Shown piece by piece: positions 1 through 8,351 of a DNA stretch of 64,000 nt. A model generated the notes under the pieces. It did no database searches and was not told where the DNA came from. It was given only the letters and a program-made list of their open reading frames with translations. Position 1 is the first letter of the stretch, and each line of letters begins with the position of its first letter. The translations under genes and the position numbers were made by a program. Source of the DNA: Pigmentiphaga daeguensis (GTDB lineage Bacteria > Pseudomonadota > Gammaproteobacteria > Burkholderiales > Burkholderiaceae_B); assembly GCF_039523035.1 (NCBI RefSeq), contig NZ_BAAAEN010000013.1:1-64000 (forward strand), given 5' to 3'.

Positions 1-93
1 TTGCTCATGTTCCTCAATCAGGGCTTGCAAAACGGCACGAGCCATGAACAGGGGGTAGCGGCGGGAGTCTATATAATCGTCAGGGATGCGACA
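1..93. mobile_element. Possible end of an inserted element (partial)
   Basis: This edge stretch is visibly less GC-rich than its neighbours and replaces the expected middle of a Bug receptor gene. Read on the minus strand, similarity to Bug proteins stops at a CCTAGC hexamer (94-99) and the new sequence begins TGTCGCATCC. IS481-family elements insert at NCTAGN and begin with TGT, so the junction has the right form. The frame stays open to the window edge and contains a possible start at 45 for a peptide beginning MARAVLQALIEEHEQ, which I do not recognise. The other end lies outside the window, so a rearrangement or another element type is equally possible. Confidence 0.35.
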
Positions 94-393
94 GCTAGGC
101 GCGATGGCCAGGCTCACGTCGGTCATCAGCAGCGTGTAGCCATCCGGCGCGGCCCGGGCGACGGCCCGCGTTCCCAGCGTCGTGCCCGCGCCGGGCCGGT
201 TCTCGACCACGACGGGCACACCCCATTCCTCGCCCAGCCGGCGGGCCAGGTGCCGGGCCACCAGGTCGATGCCGCCGCCCGGCGGATAGACCACGACGAT
301 GCGTACGGGCTGCGACGGAAATGCCTCGGCCGCCGCTGCCGCCGGCGCAAGCCCCGACACGGCCAGCAGGACGGCCAGCGACAGGCGCGGCAT
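94..393 (-). pseudogene. Bug-type receptor, N-terminal fragment, interrupted
   Basis: This is the N-terminal third of a tripartite tricarboxylate transporter (Bug/TctC) periplasmic binding protein. A signal peptide beginning MPRLSLAVLLAVSGL is followed by the family's PVRIVVVYPPGGGIDLVAR stretch and the ENRPGAGTTLG and APDGYTLL motifs. The match ends at about residue 100, where foreign-looking sequence begins; a complete Bug protein has about 320 residues. An in-frame GTG at 411 overlaps the leuD-like stop (GTGA), so translation may start there rather than at ATG 393. It would be the last gene of the 5.7-0.4 kb operon and is probably non-functional, although the frame remains open to the edge. 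Confidence 0.7.
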
Positions 394-407
394 CCCGCCC
401 GGCGCTC

Positions 408-917
408 TCACGCCGCCCCCGCCGCCTGGCGCCGCGCCACTTCCCTCTTGACCCAGCCCGTCACGCCCCCCAGGTCGATGATTTCCTGGATGAAGGAAGG
501 CAACGGTTCCACCCGGTGGTCCACGCCGTCCAGGCGCACGATGCCGCTGCGGGTATCGACCTCGATCGCCTGGCCGTCCCGCGCGGCGGACGCCACCTCG
601 GGGCTGATCAGGATGGGCAGGCCCAGGTCGATGGACATCCGATAGAAGGTACGGGAGAAGCTTGCCGCAACGATGCAACCGATGCCCAGCGCCTTGAGCC
701 CGAAAGGCGCCTGCTCCCGCCCCGAGCCGGCCCCGAAATTGCGGCCCGCCACGATCACGTCGCCCGGCCGCACCCGCCCCGCGAAGCCGGGATCGACCTC
801 CTCGAAAATGTGCTTGGCGATCTCAGCCGGATCCAGCAGCGACAGATAGCGTCCCGGCACCATCACGTCGGTGTCGATGCTGTCTCCCAGCTTGTGTACC
901 TTGCCCGAGAACATCAT
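408..917 (-). CDS. LeuD/aconitase-type hydratase, small subunit
   Basis: This 169-residue protein is the swivel-domain subunit of a LeuCD-type hydro-lyase. It has the family features GDSIDTDVMVPGRYL near the start and GRNFGAGSGREQAP around residues 58-71, which help bind the substrate carboxylates. It pairs with the large subunit 12 bases upstream; together they would interconvert 2-hydroxy and 3-hydroxy di- or tricarboxylic acids through an unsaturated intermediate. The gene sits with a lyase and a flavoprotein dehydrogenase instead of leuA and leuB, so leucine synthesis is unlikely. 2,3-dimethylmalate, methylaconitate or aconitate-type substrates fit better. Two adjacent ATG codons are possible starts; the first is used here. 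Confidence 0.85.
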   Translation of the reverse strand: MMFSGKVHKLGDSIDTDVMVPGRYLSLLDPAEIAKHIFEEVDPGFAGRVRPGDVIVAGRNFGAGSGREQAPFGLKALGIGCIVAASFSRTFYRMSIDLGLPILISPEVASAARDGQAIEVDTRSGIVRLDGVDHRVEPLPSFIQEIIDLGGVTGWVKREVARRQAAGAA

Positions 918-929
918 GGAACCTCTCCT

Positions 930-2195
930 TCAAAGGCGGGCCGGGTCGATGATCTCGCCGGCCACGGCGGTCGCCGCGGCGACATAGGAATTCCCCAGGT
1001 AGACCTGGGCGCCGGCATGGCCGCCGCGTCCCTTGAAATTCCGGTTGATGGTGGCGAAGGCCACTTCGCCGTCGTCGAGGGCGCCGTTATGCCCGCCGAA
1101 ACAGGCGCCGCACGTCGGCGTGCTGACCGCGGCGCCCGCTTCGATGAACTGCTCGATCAACCCTTCCGCCATGGCCTGCATGTAGATTTTCTGCGTGGCG
1201 GGCACGATCATCGCCCGGGTCCCGCGCGCCACCTTGCGTCCCTTGAGGACGCTCGCGATCTGCCGCAGGTCGCTGAGCGTGCCATTGGCGCAGTTGCCCA
1301 TGTAGACCTGGTCGACGTGGATGCCCGACAACTGGTCCACGGACACCACGTTCTCGGGCGAATAGGGCTTGGCGACCATGGGCCGCATGCGCGACAGGTC
1401 CAGTTCGTGCCTGGACGCGTACTGCGCGTCCGGGTCGGCGTTGACCAGGCTCCACGCCCGCTTGCAGGTCTGCTCCGCCCAGGTGCGCGTGATGTCGTCC
1501 GCCTCGACGATGCCCGTCTTTGCGCCCGCCTCCACCACCATGTTGCAGATGCCCATGCGTTCATCGATGTTGAATTCCGCGATGCCCGGGCCTCCGAACT
1601 CCATGGACCGGTACAGCGCGCCATCGACGCCGATGTCCTGCAGGATCTGCAGGATGACGTCCTTGCCGGTGACGTAAGGGGCCTTGGCGCCGTGCAGGTG
1701 GAAGCGCATCGATTCCGGCACCCTGAACCAGGTCTCGTCCAGCATCATGATGGCGGCCATGCCGGCCCAGCTCATGCCGGTCCCGAAGGCGTTGAATGCG
1801 CCGGCCGTGCCGGTGTGAGAATCGCCCCCGGCCACCAGGTTGCCGGGCCCGATGTATCCCTGCTCGGGAATGAGCGTGTGTTCGATGCCCCCTTTTCCCA
1901 CGTCGAAGAACAGCTCTATGCCCTTGTCGCGCGCGAATCGGCGCATGTCCCCCAGCATCCGGGCACCGGCGGCGCTCGGCGCGGGCGCGAAATGGTCGCA
2001 CACCAGCCCGATCTTCTCCGGCACCGCGACCTTGCCGCCGCCCATGTTGGCGAAATGGCGAAAGGCCACCGGCCCATTGGCATCGTTGAGCAGGACGAAA
2101 TCCACCTTCGCCCTGACCACGCTGCCCGGTTCCACCTGCTGGTCGCCACCGATGCGGTGGGTTTCCAGGATTTTTTCCGCGATGGTCTGTCCCAA
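930..2195 (-). CDS. LeuC/homoaconitase-type hydratase, large subunit
   Basis: This 421-residue protein is the [4Fe-4S] subunit of an aconitase-superfamily hydro-lyase. The GDSHT motif and the three cluster cysteines are present: one in GNCANGTLSD and two in TPTCGACFGG. The start is TTG at 2195: AGGGAG lies about seven bases upstream and the product then begins MGQTIAEKIL as LeuC proteins do; the frame is open further upstream but that part is not LeuC-like. The length matches the shorter, archaeal/HacA-like LeuC group that uses a separate small subunit, which is the next gene. Substrate is not determined by sequence. Its operon partners suggest a catabolic C5-C7 acid. Confidence 0.87.
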   Translation of the reverse strand: MGQTIAEKILETHRIGGDQQVEPGSVVRAKVDFVLLNDANGPVAFRHFANMGGGKVAVPEKIGLVCDHFAPAPSAAGARMLGDMRRFARDKGIELFFDVGKGGIEHTLIPEQGYIGPGNLVAGGDSHTGTAGAFNAFGTGMSWAGMAAIMMLDETWFRVPESMRFHLHGAKAPYVTGKDVILQILQDIGVDGALYRSMEFGGPGIAEFNIDERMGICNMVVEAGAKTGIVEADDITRTWAEQTCKRAWSLVNADPDAQYASRHELDLSRMRPMVAKPYSPENVVSVDQLSGIHVDQVYMGNCANGTLSDLRQIASVLKGRKVARGTRAMIVPATQKIYMQAMAEGLIEQFIEAGAAVSTPTCGACFGGHNGALDDGEVAFATINRNFKGRGGHAGAQVYLGNSYVAAATAVAGEIIDPARL

Positions 2196-2206
2196 CCTGG
2201 TGCTCC

Positions 2207-3106
2207 CTATTTGCGCACGAACTGCTGCTCGAGCTGGTTGATCTCCTTCAGGCCCATCAACGCATTGAGCTCCTCGAACGACACCAGCAGATCGGGTCGC
2301 TCGGTCACCTCCTCGTCGTCCAGCTGCGCGCCCAGGGCGGCAAGCGAGTTGGTAAGGCCCATGATGGCCGACGCGCTGAGCATCCGCCCGAACATGACCG
2401 CCGCCACGCCCATGTCCTGCAGCCTGCGGGCGGAAATCAGCGCGGTCGTCGACCGCTTGCGGATGGCGAAGCCCATGTTCACGCACAGGGGCTTGGACAC
2501 ATTGCGCACGACGGCGCGGATGTCGTCCTCGGTGGCCAGCGCATCCGCCAGCAGGAGGTCGGCGCCCGCCTCCGCGTACAGGTTCAGGCGCCGGATCGCC
2601 TCGTCCAGGCCGTGCGTGCCGAATGCGTCGGTGCGCGCCTTGATCACGAAGTCAGGATCGCGCCGGGCCTCGACCGCGGCATGGACCTTCTCGACCATTT
2701 CCTCGGCGGACACCACGCTCTTGCCCTGCATGTGGCCGCAGCGCTTGGGCCAGGACTGGTCCTCGATCATAATGCCGCCCACGCCGGCCTGCTCGAATTT
2801 CTGGATCATGTGGTAGACGTTGACGGCGTTGCCGTAGCCCGTGTCGCCGTCCGCCAGCAATGCCAGGTTGCAGGCGCTGGCCAGCCGCCGGCAAGCGGTC
2901 AGGTTCTCTTCCATGCCCATCAGGCCCACGTCGGGCTTGCCCAGGTTGGCCTCGCTCAGCGCCGCGCCCGACACGAATCCCGCCTGGTAGCCGAACTTCT
3001 CGACCAGCTTCACCGTGAAACCGTCGTAGACGGCATGCATGACCAGAATCTGGGGGGCATGTATCAACGCCTTCAGGCGCGCGCCCGGGCTCGGTGTGTT
3101 CAGCAT
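2207..3106 (-). CDS. Isocitrate lyase/PEP mutase family lyase
   Basis: This 299-residue protein has the (beta/alpha)8 fold signatures of the isocitrate lyase/PEP mutase superfamily: DGDTGYGN around residue 88, MIEDQ, and the catalytic-loop motif KRCGH with the active cysteine. Its length matches methylisocitrate lyase and 2,3-dimethylmalate lyase. It would split a 2-hydroxy-dicarboxylate or tricarboxylate into a 2-oxo acid and a second acid. Its ATG overlaps the stop of the upstream dehydrogenase gene by a few bases, and the hydratase genes follow directly. That arrangement supports a dehydrogenation, hydration and cleavage sequence. The exact substrate cannot be read from sequence. Confidence 0.88.
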   Translation of the reverse strand: MLNTPSPGARLKALIHAPQILVMHAVYDGFTVKLVEKFGYQAGFVSGAALSEANLGKPDVGLMGMEENLTACRRLASACNLALLADGDTGYGNAVNVYHMIQKFEQAGVGGIMIEDQSWPKRCGHMQGKSVVSAEEMVEKVHAAVEARRDPDFVIKARTDAFGTHGLDEAIRRLNLYAEAGADLLLADALATEDDIRAVVRNVSKPLCVNMGFAIRKRSTTALISARRLQDMGVAAVMFGRMLSASAIMGLTNSLAALGAQLDDEEVTERPDLLVSFEELNALMGLKEINQLEQQFVRK

Positions 3107-4611
3107 TGCAGCTCCCGTTGGGACATGGCGAACTGCCCGGCGCTCTTGCCGGCCAGTCGGCCGAAGACGGCACCGCTGGTCAACCCGCTGGCGCCTGGAT
3201 AGTTGAAGTAGAAGATGCCGCCGACCATTTCGCCCGCGGCGTACAGGCCTGGAATGGGATCGTGGCCGGTATCGACCACCTGCCCGTCGGTGTTGATCTT
3301 CAGGCCGCCGAACGTGAAGGTCACGCCGCAGGTGATGGCGAAGGCCTGGAACGGCGGCTTCTCGATCGGCAGCGCCCAGTTGGACTTGGGAACGTCCAGG
3401 CCCACGGTCCCCTTGCCATCCTTGATGTTGGGATTGAACGGCACGTCACGATTGACCGCCGCGTTGAATTCGCGGATGGTGCGCAGGCACTGCCCGGGAT
3501 CCACGTCGTCGAGCTTGTGCACCAGCTCTTCCAGCGTATCCGCCTTCACCTTGGTCACATGGCGGGTCCGGTATTCGTCCAAGAGGAGATGCTGGACCTG
3601 GTCGTCGTAGATCTGCCAGGCGAACTGCCCCGGCTGCTCGAGAATCAGGTGCCCATACTTGGCGTAGGTGAAGTTGCGGATGTCGGCGCCTTCGTCCAGG
3701 AAGCGCTTGCCCAGCCCATTCACCATGATGCTGAAGGTATAGCTGTGGCGCTGGAAATGCGGCGTGACGTTCAGGTCGCCGAAATCCGTCGCGTAGCGCT
3801 CCCAGCCCACCGCGTGGCAGCCCGACCAGTGGCCGTAGGGCTGCGCGCCGATGCGCAGCGCCATGGCCAGGCCATCGCCGGTGTTGTACTTGGTGCCGCG
3901 CACCTTGGCCAGGTCCCAGCCCTTGCCCAGGTAGCGCGTTCGCCATTCGGCATTGGCCTCGAAACCGCCGCAGGCCAGGACCGTGGCGCGGGCGCGGATC
4001 TTCAGCTCCTTGCCGCCGATGCGCGCGACTACCCCCGAGACGCCGTTCACATCATGGAGCAGGTCTTTCACCCATGCTTCGTAGACGATCCGCACGCCCT
4101 TTTTCTCGATGGCGGCGTACAGGGCCTCGACCAGCCCCGGACCGCCGCCATAGGTGGCCAGCGGCGCGCCGCCCCAGAACGTGAAGCGGCCGTCCTCCTT
4201 GTAGGCCTGGCGTCCGTAGTTCGGCATGAATTTCACGCCGTTTCCCTTCATCCAGTGCATGGTCGCGTTGCTGTTCCGCACGAGGATCTCGCACAGATCC
4301 GGATCCGTGCGGTGCTGCGTGATGCGGGCCATGTCGTCGAAGAAATCGCTCTCGGTGTACTGGCCGAAATCGGTCGTCGCGATTTCCTCTTCAGTCAGGT
4401 CCGCGGACAACGCCACGATGTCTTCCTGCCCGGCATACGCGAACCGGACCTTGCCGTCGGTATAGGCACTGTTGCCGCCGCGTTCCTCGAAAGGAGCCCG
4501 TTCGAGCAATACGACGCCCGCCCCCTGTTCGGCGGCCGACAGCGCCGCGCACAACGCGGCGTTGCCGCCGCCGACGATCAGCACATCGTGGATCGTTGAT
4601 TCAAGACTCAT
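3100..4611 (-). CDS. FAD-dependent dehydrogenase, TcuA/fumarate reductase-like
   Basis: This 503-residue flavoprotein has an N-terminal dinucleotide-binding motif VGGGNAALCAALSAAEQG, then RGGNSAYTDG, and near the C-terminus GLYAAGEMVGG and YPGASGLTSG, typical of FAD_binding_2 succinate dehydrogenase/fumarate reductase flavoproteins. The best functional analogue is tricarballylate dehydrogenase TcuA, which oxidises tricarballylate to cis-aconitate. Ketosteroid dehydrogenase-like activity is an alternative. The frame is open further upstream, but homology and the start MSLESTIHDV place the start at 4611. The aconitase-like and lyase genes downstream suggest it performs the first step, making the double bond that the hydratase then uses. 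Confidence 0.8.
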   Translation of the reverse strand: MSLESTIHDVLIVGGGNAALCAALSAAEQGAGVVLLERAPFEERGGNSAYTDGKVRFAYAGQEDIVALSADLTEEEIATTDFGQYTESDFFDDMARITQHRTDPDLCEILVRNSNATMHWMKGNGVKFMPNYGRQAYKEDGRFTFWGGAPLATYGGGPGLVEALYAAIEKKGVRIVYEAWVKDLLHDVNGVSGVVARIGGKELKIRARATVLACGGFEANAEWRTRYLGKGWDLAKVRGTKYNTGDGLAMALRIGAQPYGHWSGCHAVGWERYATDFGDLNVTPHFQRHSYTFSIMVNGLGKRFLDEGADIRNFTYAKYGHLILEQPGQFAWQIYDDQVQHLLLDEYRTRHVTKVKADTLEELVHKLDDVDPGQCLRTIREFNAAVNRDVPFNPNIKDGKGTVGLDVPKSNWALPIEKPPFQAFAITCGVTFTFGGLKINTDGQVVDTGHDPIPGLYAAGEMVGGIFYFNYPGASGLTSGAVFGRLAGKSAGQFAMSQRELQC

Positions 4612-4682
4612 GAATGGATTCCCCGGTCTGGTGTAAGCACTGTCCCGCCGGACTCGGCATCCCGCGTCCGCGCGCCCCACGC

Positions 4683-5675
4683 CTATTCGGCGGTGATCTT
4701 GGCCTTGGCGATGATGTCCGCCCACTTGTGCAATTCGGTCGCCATGTAGGACCTGAATTCGTCCGCCCCGCCGGCGGCGGGCTGGACGCCCTGGGCCAGC
4801 AGCTTTTCCTGGAAGTCCTTCCGCTGCAGGCTCTTGCGGATGGCATGGGAGAGCTTTTCCACCACCGGCGCCGGGGTGGCGGCGGGCACGAGGATCCCGT
4901 ACCACGACGTCGCCTCGTAGCCCGGCACGCCGGCTTCCGCCAGGGTGGGCACGTCGGGCAGCGCCGGACTGCGCTCGCTCGACGATATCGCCAGCGGCAC
5001 CAGGGAACCCTGGCGGATGTGGCTGAGCACGGCGGTAATGGAACTGAAGGCGACCGGCACCTCGCCCGACATGACGGCATTGGTGGACGGCGCACCGCCC
5101 TTGTATGGCACGTGTACCATCTGGACGCCGGCCATCGACTCGAACAGTTCCATCGACATGTGAGTGATGTTTCCCACCCCGCCCGACGCGTAGTCGACCT
5201 TGCCGGGCCGGTGCGACAGGTACTCGATCAACTGCGACACGGACCGTACCGGGAACTTGGGATTGACCACCAGCACTGACGGCCCGTAGCCGACCAGGGA
5301 TACCGGAGCGAAATCACGGCCTGCGTTGAACGGCAAGCGGGGGAACATCGACGGCATGGCGATCGTGGCATTGGCCAGATAAAGCGTGTAGCCGTCGGGC
5401 GCGGAACGTGCGACGGAGTCCGCGCCGATATTGCCGGACGCCCCGGGTCGGTTCTCCACCACCACGGTCTGGCCGAATGCCTCGGTCAGGTTCTGCGCGA
5501 TCACTCGCGCCACCACATCGGTCGCGCCGCCGGGCGCGAACCCCGATATCAGGCGGATGGTCCGCGTGGGATAGTCCGTTTCCTGCTGCGCGCCGGCCAG
5601 CGCCGGTCCTGAGATGGCAAGACAGGCCCAGACGGCGACACACCCACGCCGGGACCTGCGATCAAGGCGATACAT
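4683..5675 (-). CDS. Bug-type periplasmic solute receptor
   Basis: This 330-residue protein is a tripartite tricarboxylate transporter receptor (TctC/Bug). It has a signal peptide (about residues 1-29), YPTRTIRLISGFAPGGATDVVAR, the ENRPGASGNIG loop, APDGYTLYL, and VPYKGGAPSTNAVMSGEV. Members bind carboxylic acids and usually deliver them to a TctAB permease; none is encoded here, so it may share a distant permease or act as a sensor. It is the first gene of the operon and lies divergent from a CysB-like regulator. A substrate matching the downstream enzymes (tricarballylate, citrate-like or branched dicarboxylates) is inferred. Confidence 0.92.
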   Translation of the reverse strand: MYRLDRRSRRGCVAVWACLAISGPALAGAQQETDYPTRTIRLISGFAPGGATDVVARVIAQNLTEAFGQTVVVENRPGASGNIGADSVARSAPDGYTLYLANATIAMPSMFPRLPFNAGRDFAPVSLVGYGPSVLVVNPKFPVRSVSQLIEYLSHRPGKVDYASGGVGNITHMSMELFESMAGVQMVHVPYKGGAPSTNAVMSGEVPVAFSSITAVLSHIRQGSLVPLAISSSERSPALPDVPTLAEAGVPGYEATSWYGILVPAATPAPVVEKLSHAIRKSLQRKDFQEKLLAQGVQPAAGGADEFRSYMATELHKWADIIAKAKITAE

Positions 5676-5803
5676 GACCCATTCCTCCTTGGCGATCCCG
5701 TCTTGTGCGCGGGAGTTGTCGTGCCGGCAAGCGCCGGTTCGCTCGCGACGGCGACAGGGCCGCGCGACGAGGTCACTGTATCAAGGGGGTTAATAGGCTG
5801 CCA

Positions 5804-5838
5804 GAATATTGTGTTATCTTGCTATTCAAAAACAGAAT
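5804..5838. promoter_or_regulatory. LysR-type operator, divergent promoter region
   Basis: ATTC (5824-5827) and GAAT (5835-5838) form a dyad with a seven-base spacer, containing the T-N11-A arrangement of LysR-type boxes. It lies 12 bases before the start of the CysB-like gene. A second dyad, GAATA (5804-5808) with TATTC (5823-5827), overlaps it. The position suits autoregulation and control of the divergent Bug-dehydrogenase operon. Binding is inferred from symmetry and position only. Confidence 0.45.
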
Positions 5839-5850
5839 GCTGGAGACGAC

Positions 5851-6777
5851 ATGAAACTTCAACAGTTGCGCTACGTGCTCGAGGTATTCCGGCACGGCAA
5901 TCACATCTCCAATGCCGCCGAGGCCCTGCATACCTCGCAGCCCGGCATCAGCAAGCATCTGCAGCAACTGGAAGAAGAACTCGGGTTCGAGGTCTTTGCC
6001 CGCAAGCGCAACCGCATCGTTGGCCTGACCGAACCCGGCGAAGAAGTCGTGGCCATCGCCCAGCGCGTGCTCAACGACATCGACAGCCTGAAACGGCTGG
6101 GCGAAGAGCTTTCCTCGCGCGAAGGGGGCAGCCTGACCATCGCCACCACGCATACGCAGGCCCGCTACGTCCTGCCCCAGGTCATCGAGCGCTTCATCCG
6201 CCAGCATCCCAAGGTGCAGTTGCACCTGCGCCAGGGCAATCCGACGCAGATCTGCGAAATGGTGGAAGCAGGCGTGGCCGATCTTGCCGTGGGCACGGAA
6301 ACCACGCGAGCCTTCCCGACGCTGGTCCGCATGGACTGTTTCGAGCTCGAGCGTTCCATCATCACCAAGGTGGGTCATCCGCTGCTCAAGATCCGCAAGC
6401 CCACCCTGCGCGACGTGGCGGCCTATCCGATCATCACGCACGACCCGGCTTTCAGCGGGCGATGGAAAGTGATCGACGCCTTCAAGCGTGCGGGCATCAC
6501 CCCCAACATCATCTTCGGCGCGGTCGATGCCGACGTCAGCAAGACCTATGTCGAGCTGGGACTGGGCATCGCCGTCATGACCTCGGTCTCCATCGACCGG
6601 CAGAAGGACAAGGGGCTGCGCGCCATCGACGCCAGCCACCTGTTCGAACCCAGCATGACGTCGATTTCCCTGCGCATCAATGCCTATCTGCGCAACCACA
6701 CCTTCGACTTCATCAGGATGTTCGCTCCGCACCTGACGCGGGACGCGGTCCGGGCGGCACTGCAAGAGGCCCGGTAG
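5851..6777 (+). CDS. CysB/Cbl-like LysR-type regulator
   Basis: This 308-residue LysR-family regulator starts MKLQQLRYV, with GGAGACGAC just upstream as a ribosome-binding site. The winged-helix segment NAAEALHTSQPGISKHLQQLEEELG is very close to CysB/Cbl proteins. The effector domain also has CysB-like TTHTQARY and VEAGVADLAVGTE. CysB and Cbl answer to sulfur metabolites, but closely similar proteins also control carboxylate catabolism. The divergent neighbour is the Bug-dehydrogenase-lyase operon, so local control of that operon is the simplest role. No cysteine-synthesis or sulfonate genes are near. Confidence 0.88.
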   Translation: MKLQQLRYVLEVFRHGNHISNAAEALHTSQPGISKHLQQLEEELGFEVFARKRNRIVGLTEPGEEVVAIAQRVLNDIDSLKRLGEELSSREGGSLTIATTHTQARYVLPQVIERFIRQHPKVQLHLRQGNPTQICEMVEAGVADLAVGTETTRAFPTLVRMDCFELERSIITKVGHPLLKIRKPTLRDVAAYPIITHDPAFSGRWKVIDAFKRAGITPNIIFGAVDADVSKTYVELGLGIAVMTSVSIDRQKDKGLRAIDASHLFEPSMTSISLRINAYLRNHTFDFIRMFAPHLTRDAVRAALQEAR

Positions 6778-6826
6778 GCCGTGCTACGCTAGTCGATCCG
6801 TGCCATCGCCTCGGATTCCGACGACC

Positions 6827-7570
6827 ATGCGCATCCGCATTCTGTCCGACCTCCACCACGAACACTTCAACGGCAATCGCCCGTTGCCCGACGTCGACGC
6901 CGACCTGGTCGTCCTGGCCGGCGACATCCATACGCACGATCTCGGCATCGCCTGGGCCGGCCGGGCCTTCGGCAAGACGCCGGTCGTCTACGTGCCGGGC
7001 AACCATGAGTTCTATTCCGCCCACATGGGCAGGCTGGACCGCAAGATGCGCGAGACGGCCCGCCGGCACGGCGTGCACCTGTTGCAGAACGAAGCGGTGG
7101 AGCTGGATGGCGTGCGCTTCCTGGGCACCACGCTCTGGGCCGATTTCGCGCTTTATGGATCGCCCGGCGATGAACTGGCGCAAGCCATGGCCGTGCGCGT
7201 GATGCCCGATTTCAGCTGCATCGACACCGACCAGGGAAAGTTCACGCCGGCGGCCTGCATCGCCCTGCACCAGGCTGCTCGCGCCTGGCTGGGACAACAG
7301 CTGGACACGCCCCACGCCGGCCCCACGGTGGTCGTCACCCACCATGCGCCCAGCGAACGTTCGGTGCCGCAGCAGTACAAGGGCAACCAGCTGTCGCCGG
7401 CCTTCTCGTCCAACCTGGACGACCTGGCGGCCAAGGCCGACCTCTGGATACATGGCCATACCCACACCTGTTTCGACTATCGCATCGGCAAGGCGCGCGT
7501 GGTGGCGAACCCGGGCGGCTATCCGGGCGAAAACGGGGAATTCGACCCCGGCCTGGTAGTGGAGATCTGA
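6827..7570 (+). CDS. Metallophosphoesterase (calcineurin-like)
   Basis: This 247-residue protein carries the full two-metal phosphoesterase motif set in order: SDLHHEH near the start, AGDIH, GNHEF, THHAP and HGHTH. These residues bind two metal ions and hydrolyse phosphoester bonds; the natural substrate is unknown. An upstream in-frame GTG at 6800 would add nine residues before the domain, but MRIRILSDLHHEHF is the normal family beginning, so ATG 6827 is preferred. It follows the CysB-like gene by about 50 bases and ends against the convergent glycerophosphodiesterase gene. Confidence 0.85.
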   Translation: MRIRILSDLHHEHFNGNRPLPDVDADLVVLAGDIHTHDLGIAWAGRAFGKTPVVYVPGNHEFYSAHMGRLDRKMRETARRHGVHLLQNEAVELDGVRFLGTTLWADFALYGSPGDELAQAMAVRVMPDFSCIDTDQGKFTPAACIALHQAARAWLGQQLDTPHAGPTVVVTHHAPSERSVPQQYKGNQLSPAFSSNLDDLAAKADLWIHGHTHTCFDYRIGKARVVANPGGYPGENGEFDPGLVVEI

Positions 7571-7574
7571 CGGT

Positions 7575-8351
7575 TTACCGGAAGTCGGCGCCGATCAGGT
7601 CGTAGCGATCGGTGCACAGGGCATCCACGCCCCATGAGAAGAGTTCGCGCGCCCGCTCCGGATCGTTGACCGTGTAGCACATGAGGCCGTACCCCGCGGC
7701 CTTGATGTCGCGCGCCAGCCCGGCATCGAGCAGGTCGTGCCGGCAGTGCAGGGACACGCAATCCAGGGCTTCGAGCCGGGTCCGCCAGTCCGGCGGCACG
7801 CCCTCCACCAGCAGGCCGCGCGGAATGCCCGGCGCGGCTTCGCGCGCGGCGCCCAGCGCTTTGGCGGAAAAGGACGAGAACAGCGGCAACCCGGCGGGAT
7901 CGGCAACCCCCGCATACAGATCCTGCACCATCTGCCCCGCCACCTGCCCGGTATCCACGTCGTGGCCCGGCATGGGCTTGATCTCGATGTTCATCCAGAC
8001 GCCATGGCGGCGCAGCCATTGCACGATGTCCTCCAGGCGCGGCACGGGCTCGCCCTGGAAGCGCGGATCGAACCAGGCGCCGGCGTCCATGCGCGCCAGG
8101 TCCGCGGACGCGAATGCCCCCACGTCGCCCACGCCGGGTACGGTGCGTCCGAGCCGGGTGTCGTGCATGAGGATAGGAACGCCGTCGGCGGCGAGCATGA
8201 CGTCGAACTCGACGCCGCCGATGCGGCGGGCATGGGCCTCGCGCATGCCCGCCAGGGTGTTCTCGGGGGCCAGCGCGCCCCCACCCCTATGAGCCACCAC
8301 GCGGGGATAGGGCCAGGTCCTGATGGAAACGGCGCCTTCCCCGGCGGTCAT
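7575..8351 (-). CDS. ugpQ: Glycerophosphodiester phosphodiesterase, UgpQ-like
   Basis: This 258-residue protein has the GDPD motifs AHRGGGALAPENTLAG, EFDVMLAADGVPILMHD and NIEIKP, with the catalytic histidines and metal-binding glutamates and aspartates in place. It would hydrolyse glycerophosphodiesters to glycerol-3-phosphate and an alcohol. No signal peptide is seen, so it is cytosolic like UgpQ. Its ATG overlaps the stop of the upstream binding-protein gene (ATGA), indicating translational coupling. That pairing parallels ugpB and ugpQ, although the ugpA, ugpE and ugpC transport genes are absent here. It converges with the phosphoesterase gene four bases away. Confidence 0.88.
   Translation of the reverse strand: MTAGEGAVSIRTWPYPRVVAHRGGGALAPENTLAGMREAHARRIGGVEFDVMLAADGVPILMHDTRLGRTVPGVGDVGAFASADLARMDAGAWFDPRFQGEPVPRLEDIVQWLRRHGVWMNIEIKPMPGHDVDTGQVAGQMVQDLYAGVADPAGLPLFSSFSAKALGAAREAAPGIPRGLLVEGVPPDWRTRLEALDCVSLHCRHDLLDAGLARDIKAAGYGLMCYTVNDPERARELFSWGVDALCTDRYDLIGADFR

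Noticed and set aside
408..2195. Leucine biosynthesis genes leuC and leuD
   Set aside because: Subunit similarity is clear, but leuA and leuB are absent and the neighbours are a lyase, a flavoprotein dehydrogenase and Bug receptors, which point to catabolism.
321..2816. An 831-codon open frame on the plus strand
   Set aside because: It lies antisense to the hydratase and lyase genes, is rich in Arg, His and Gly as expected for the shadow of a GC-rich gene, and shows no family motif.
6800..6826. Longer metallophosphoesterase start at GTG 6800
   Set aside because: It adds nine residues before the first metal motif and has no ribosome-binding site; the family normally begins close to the SDLHHEH motif.
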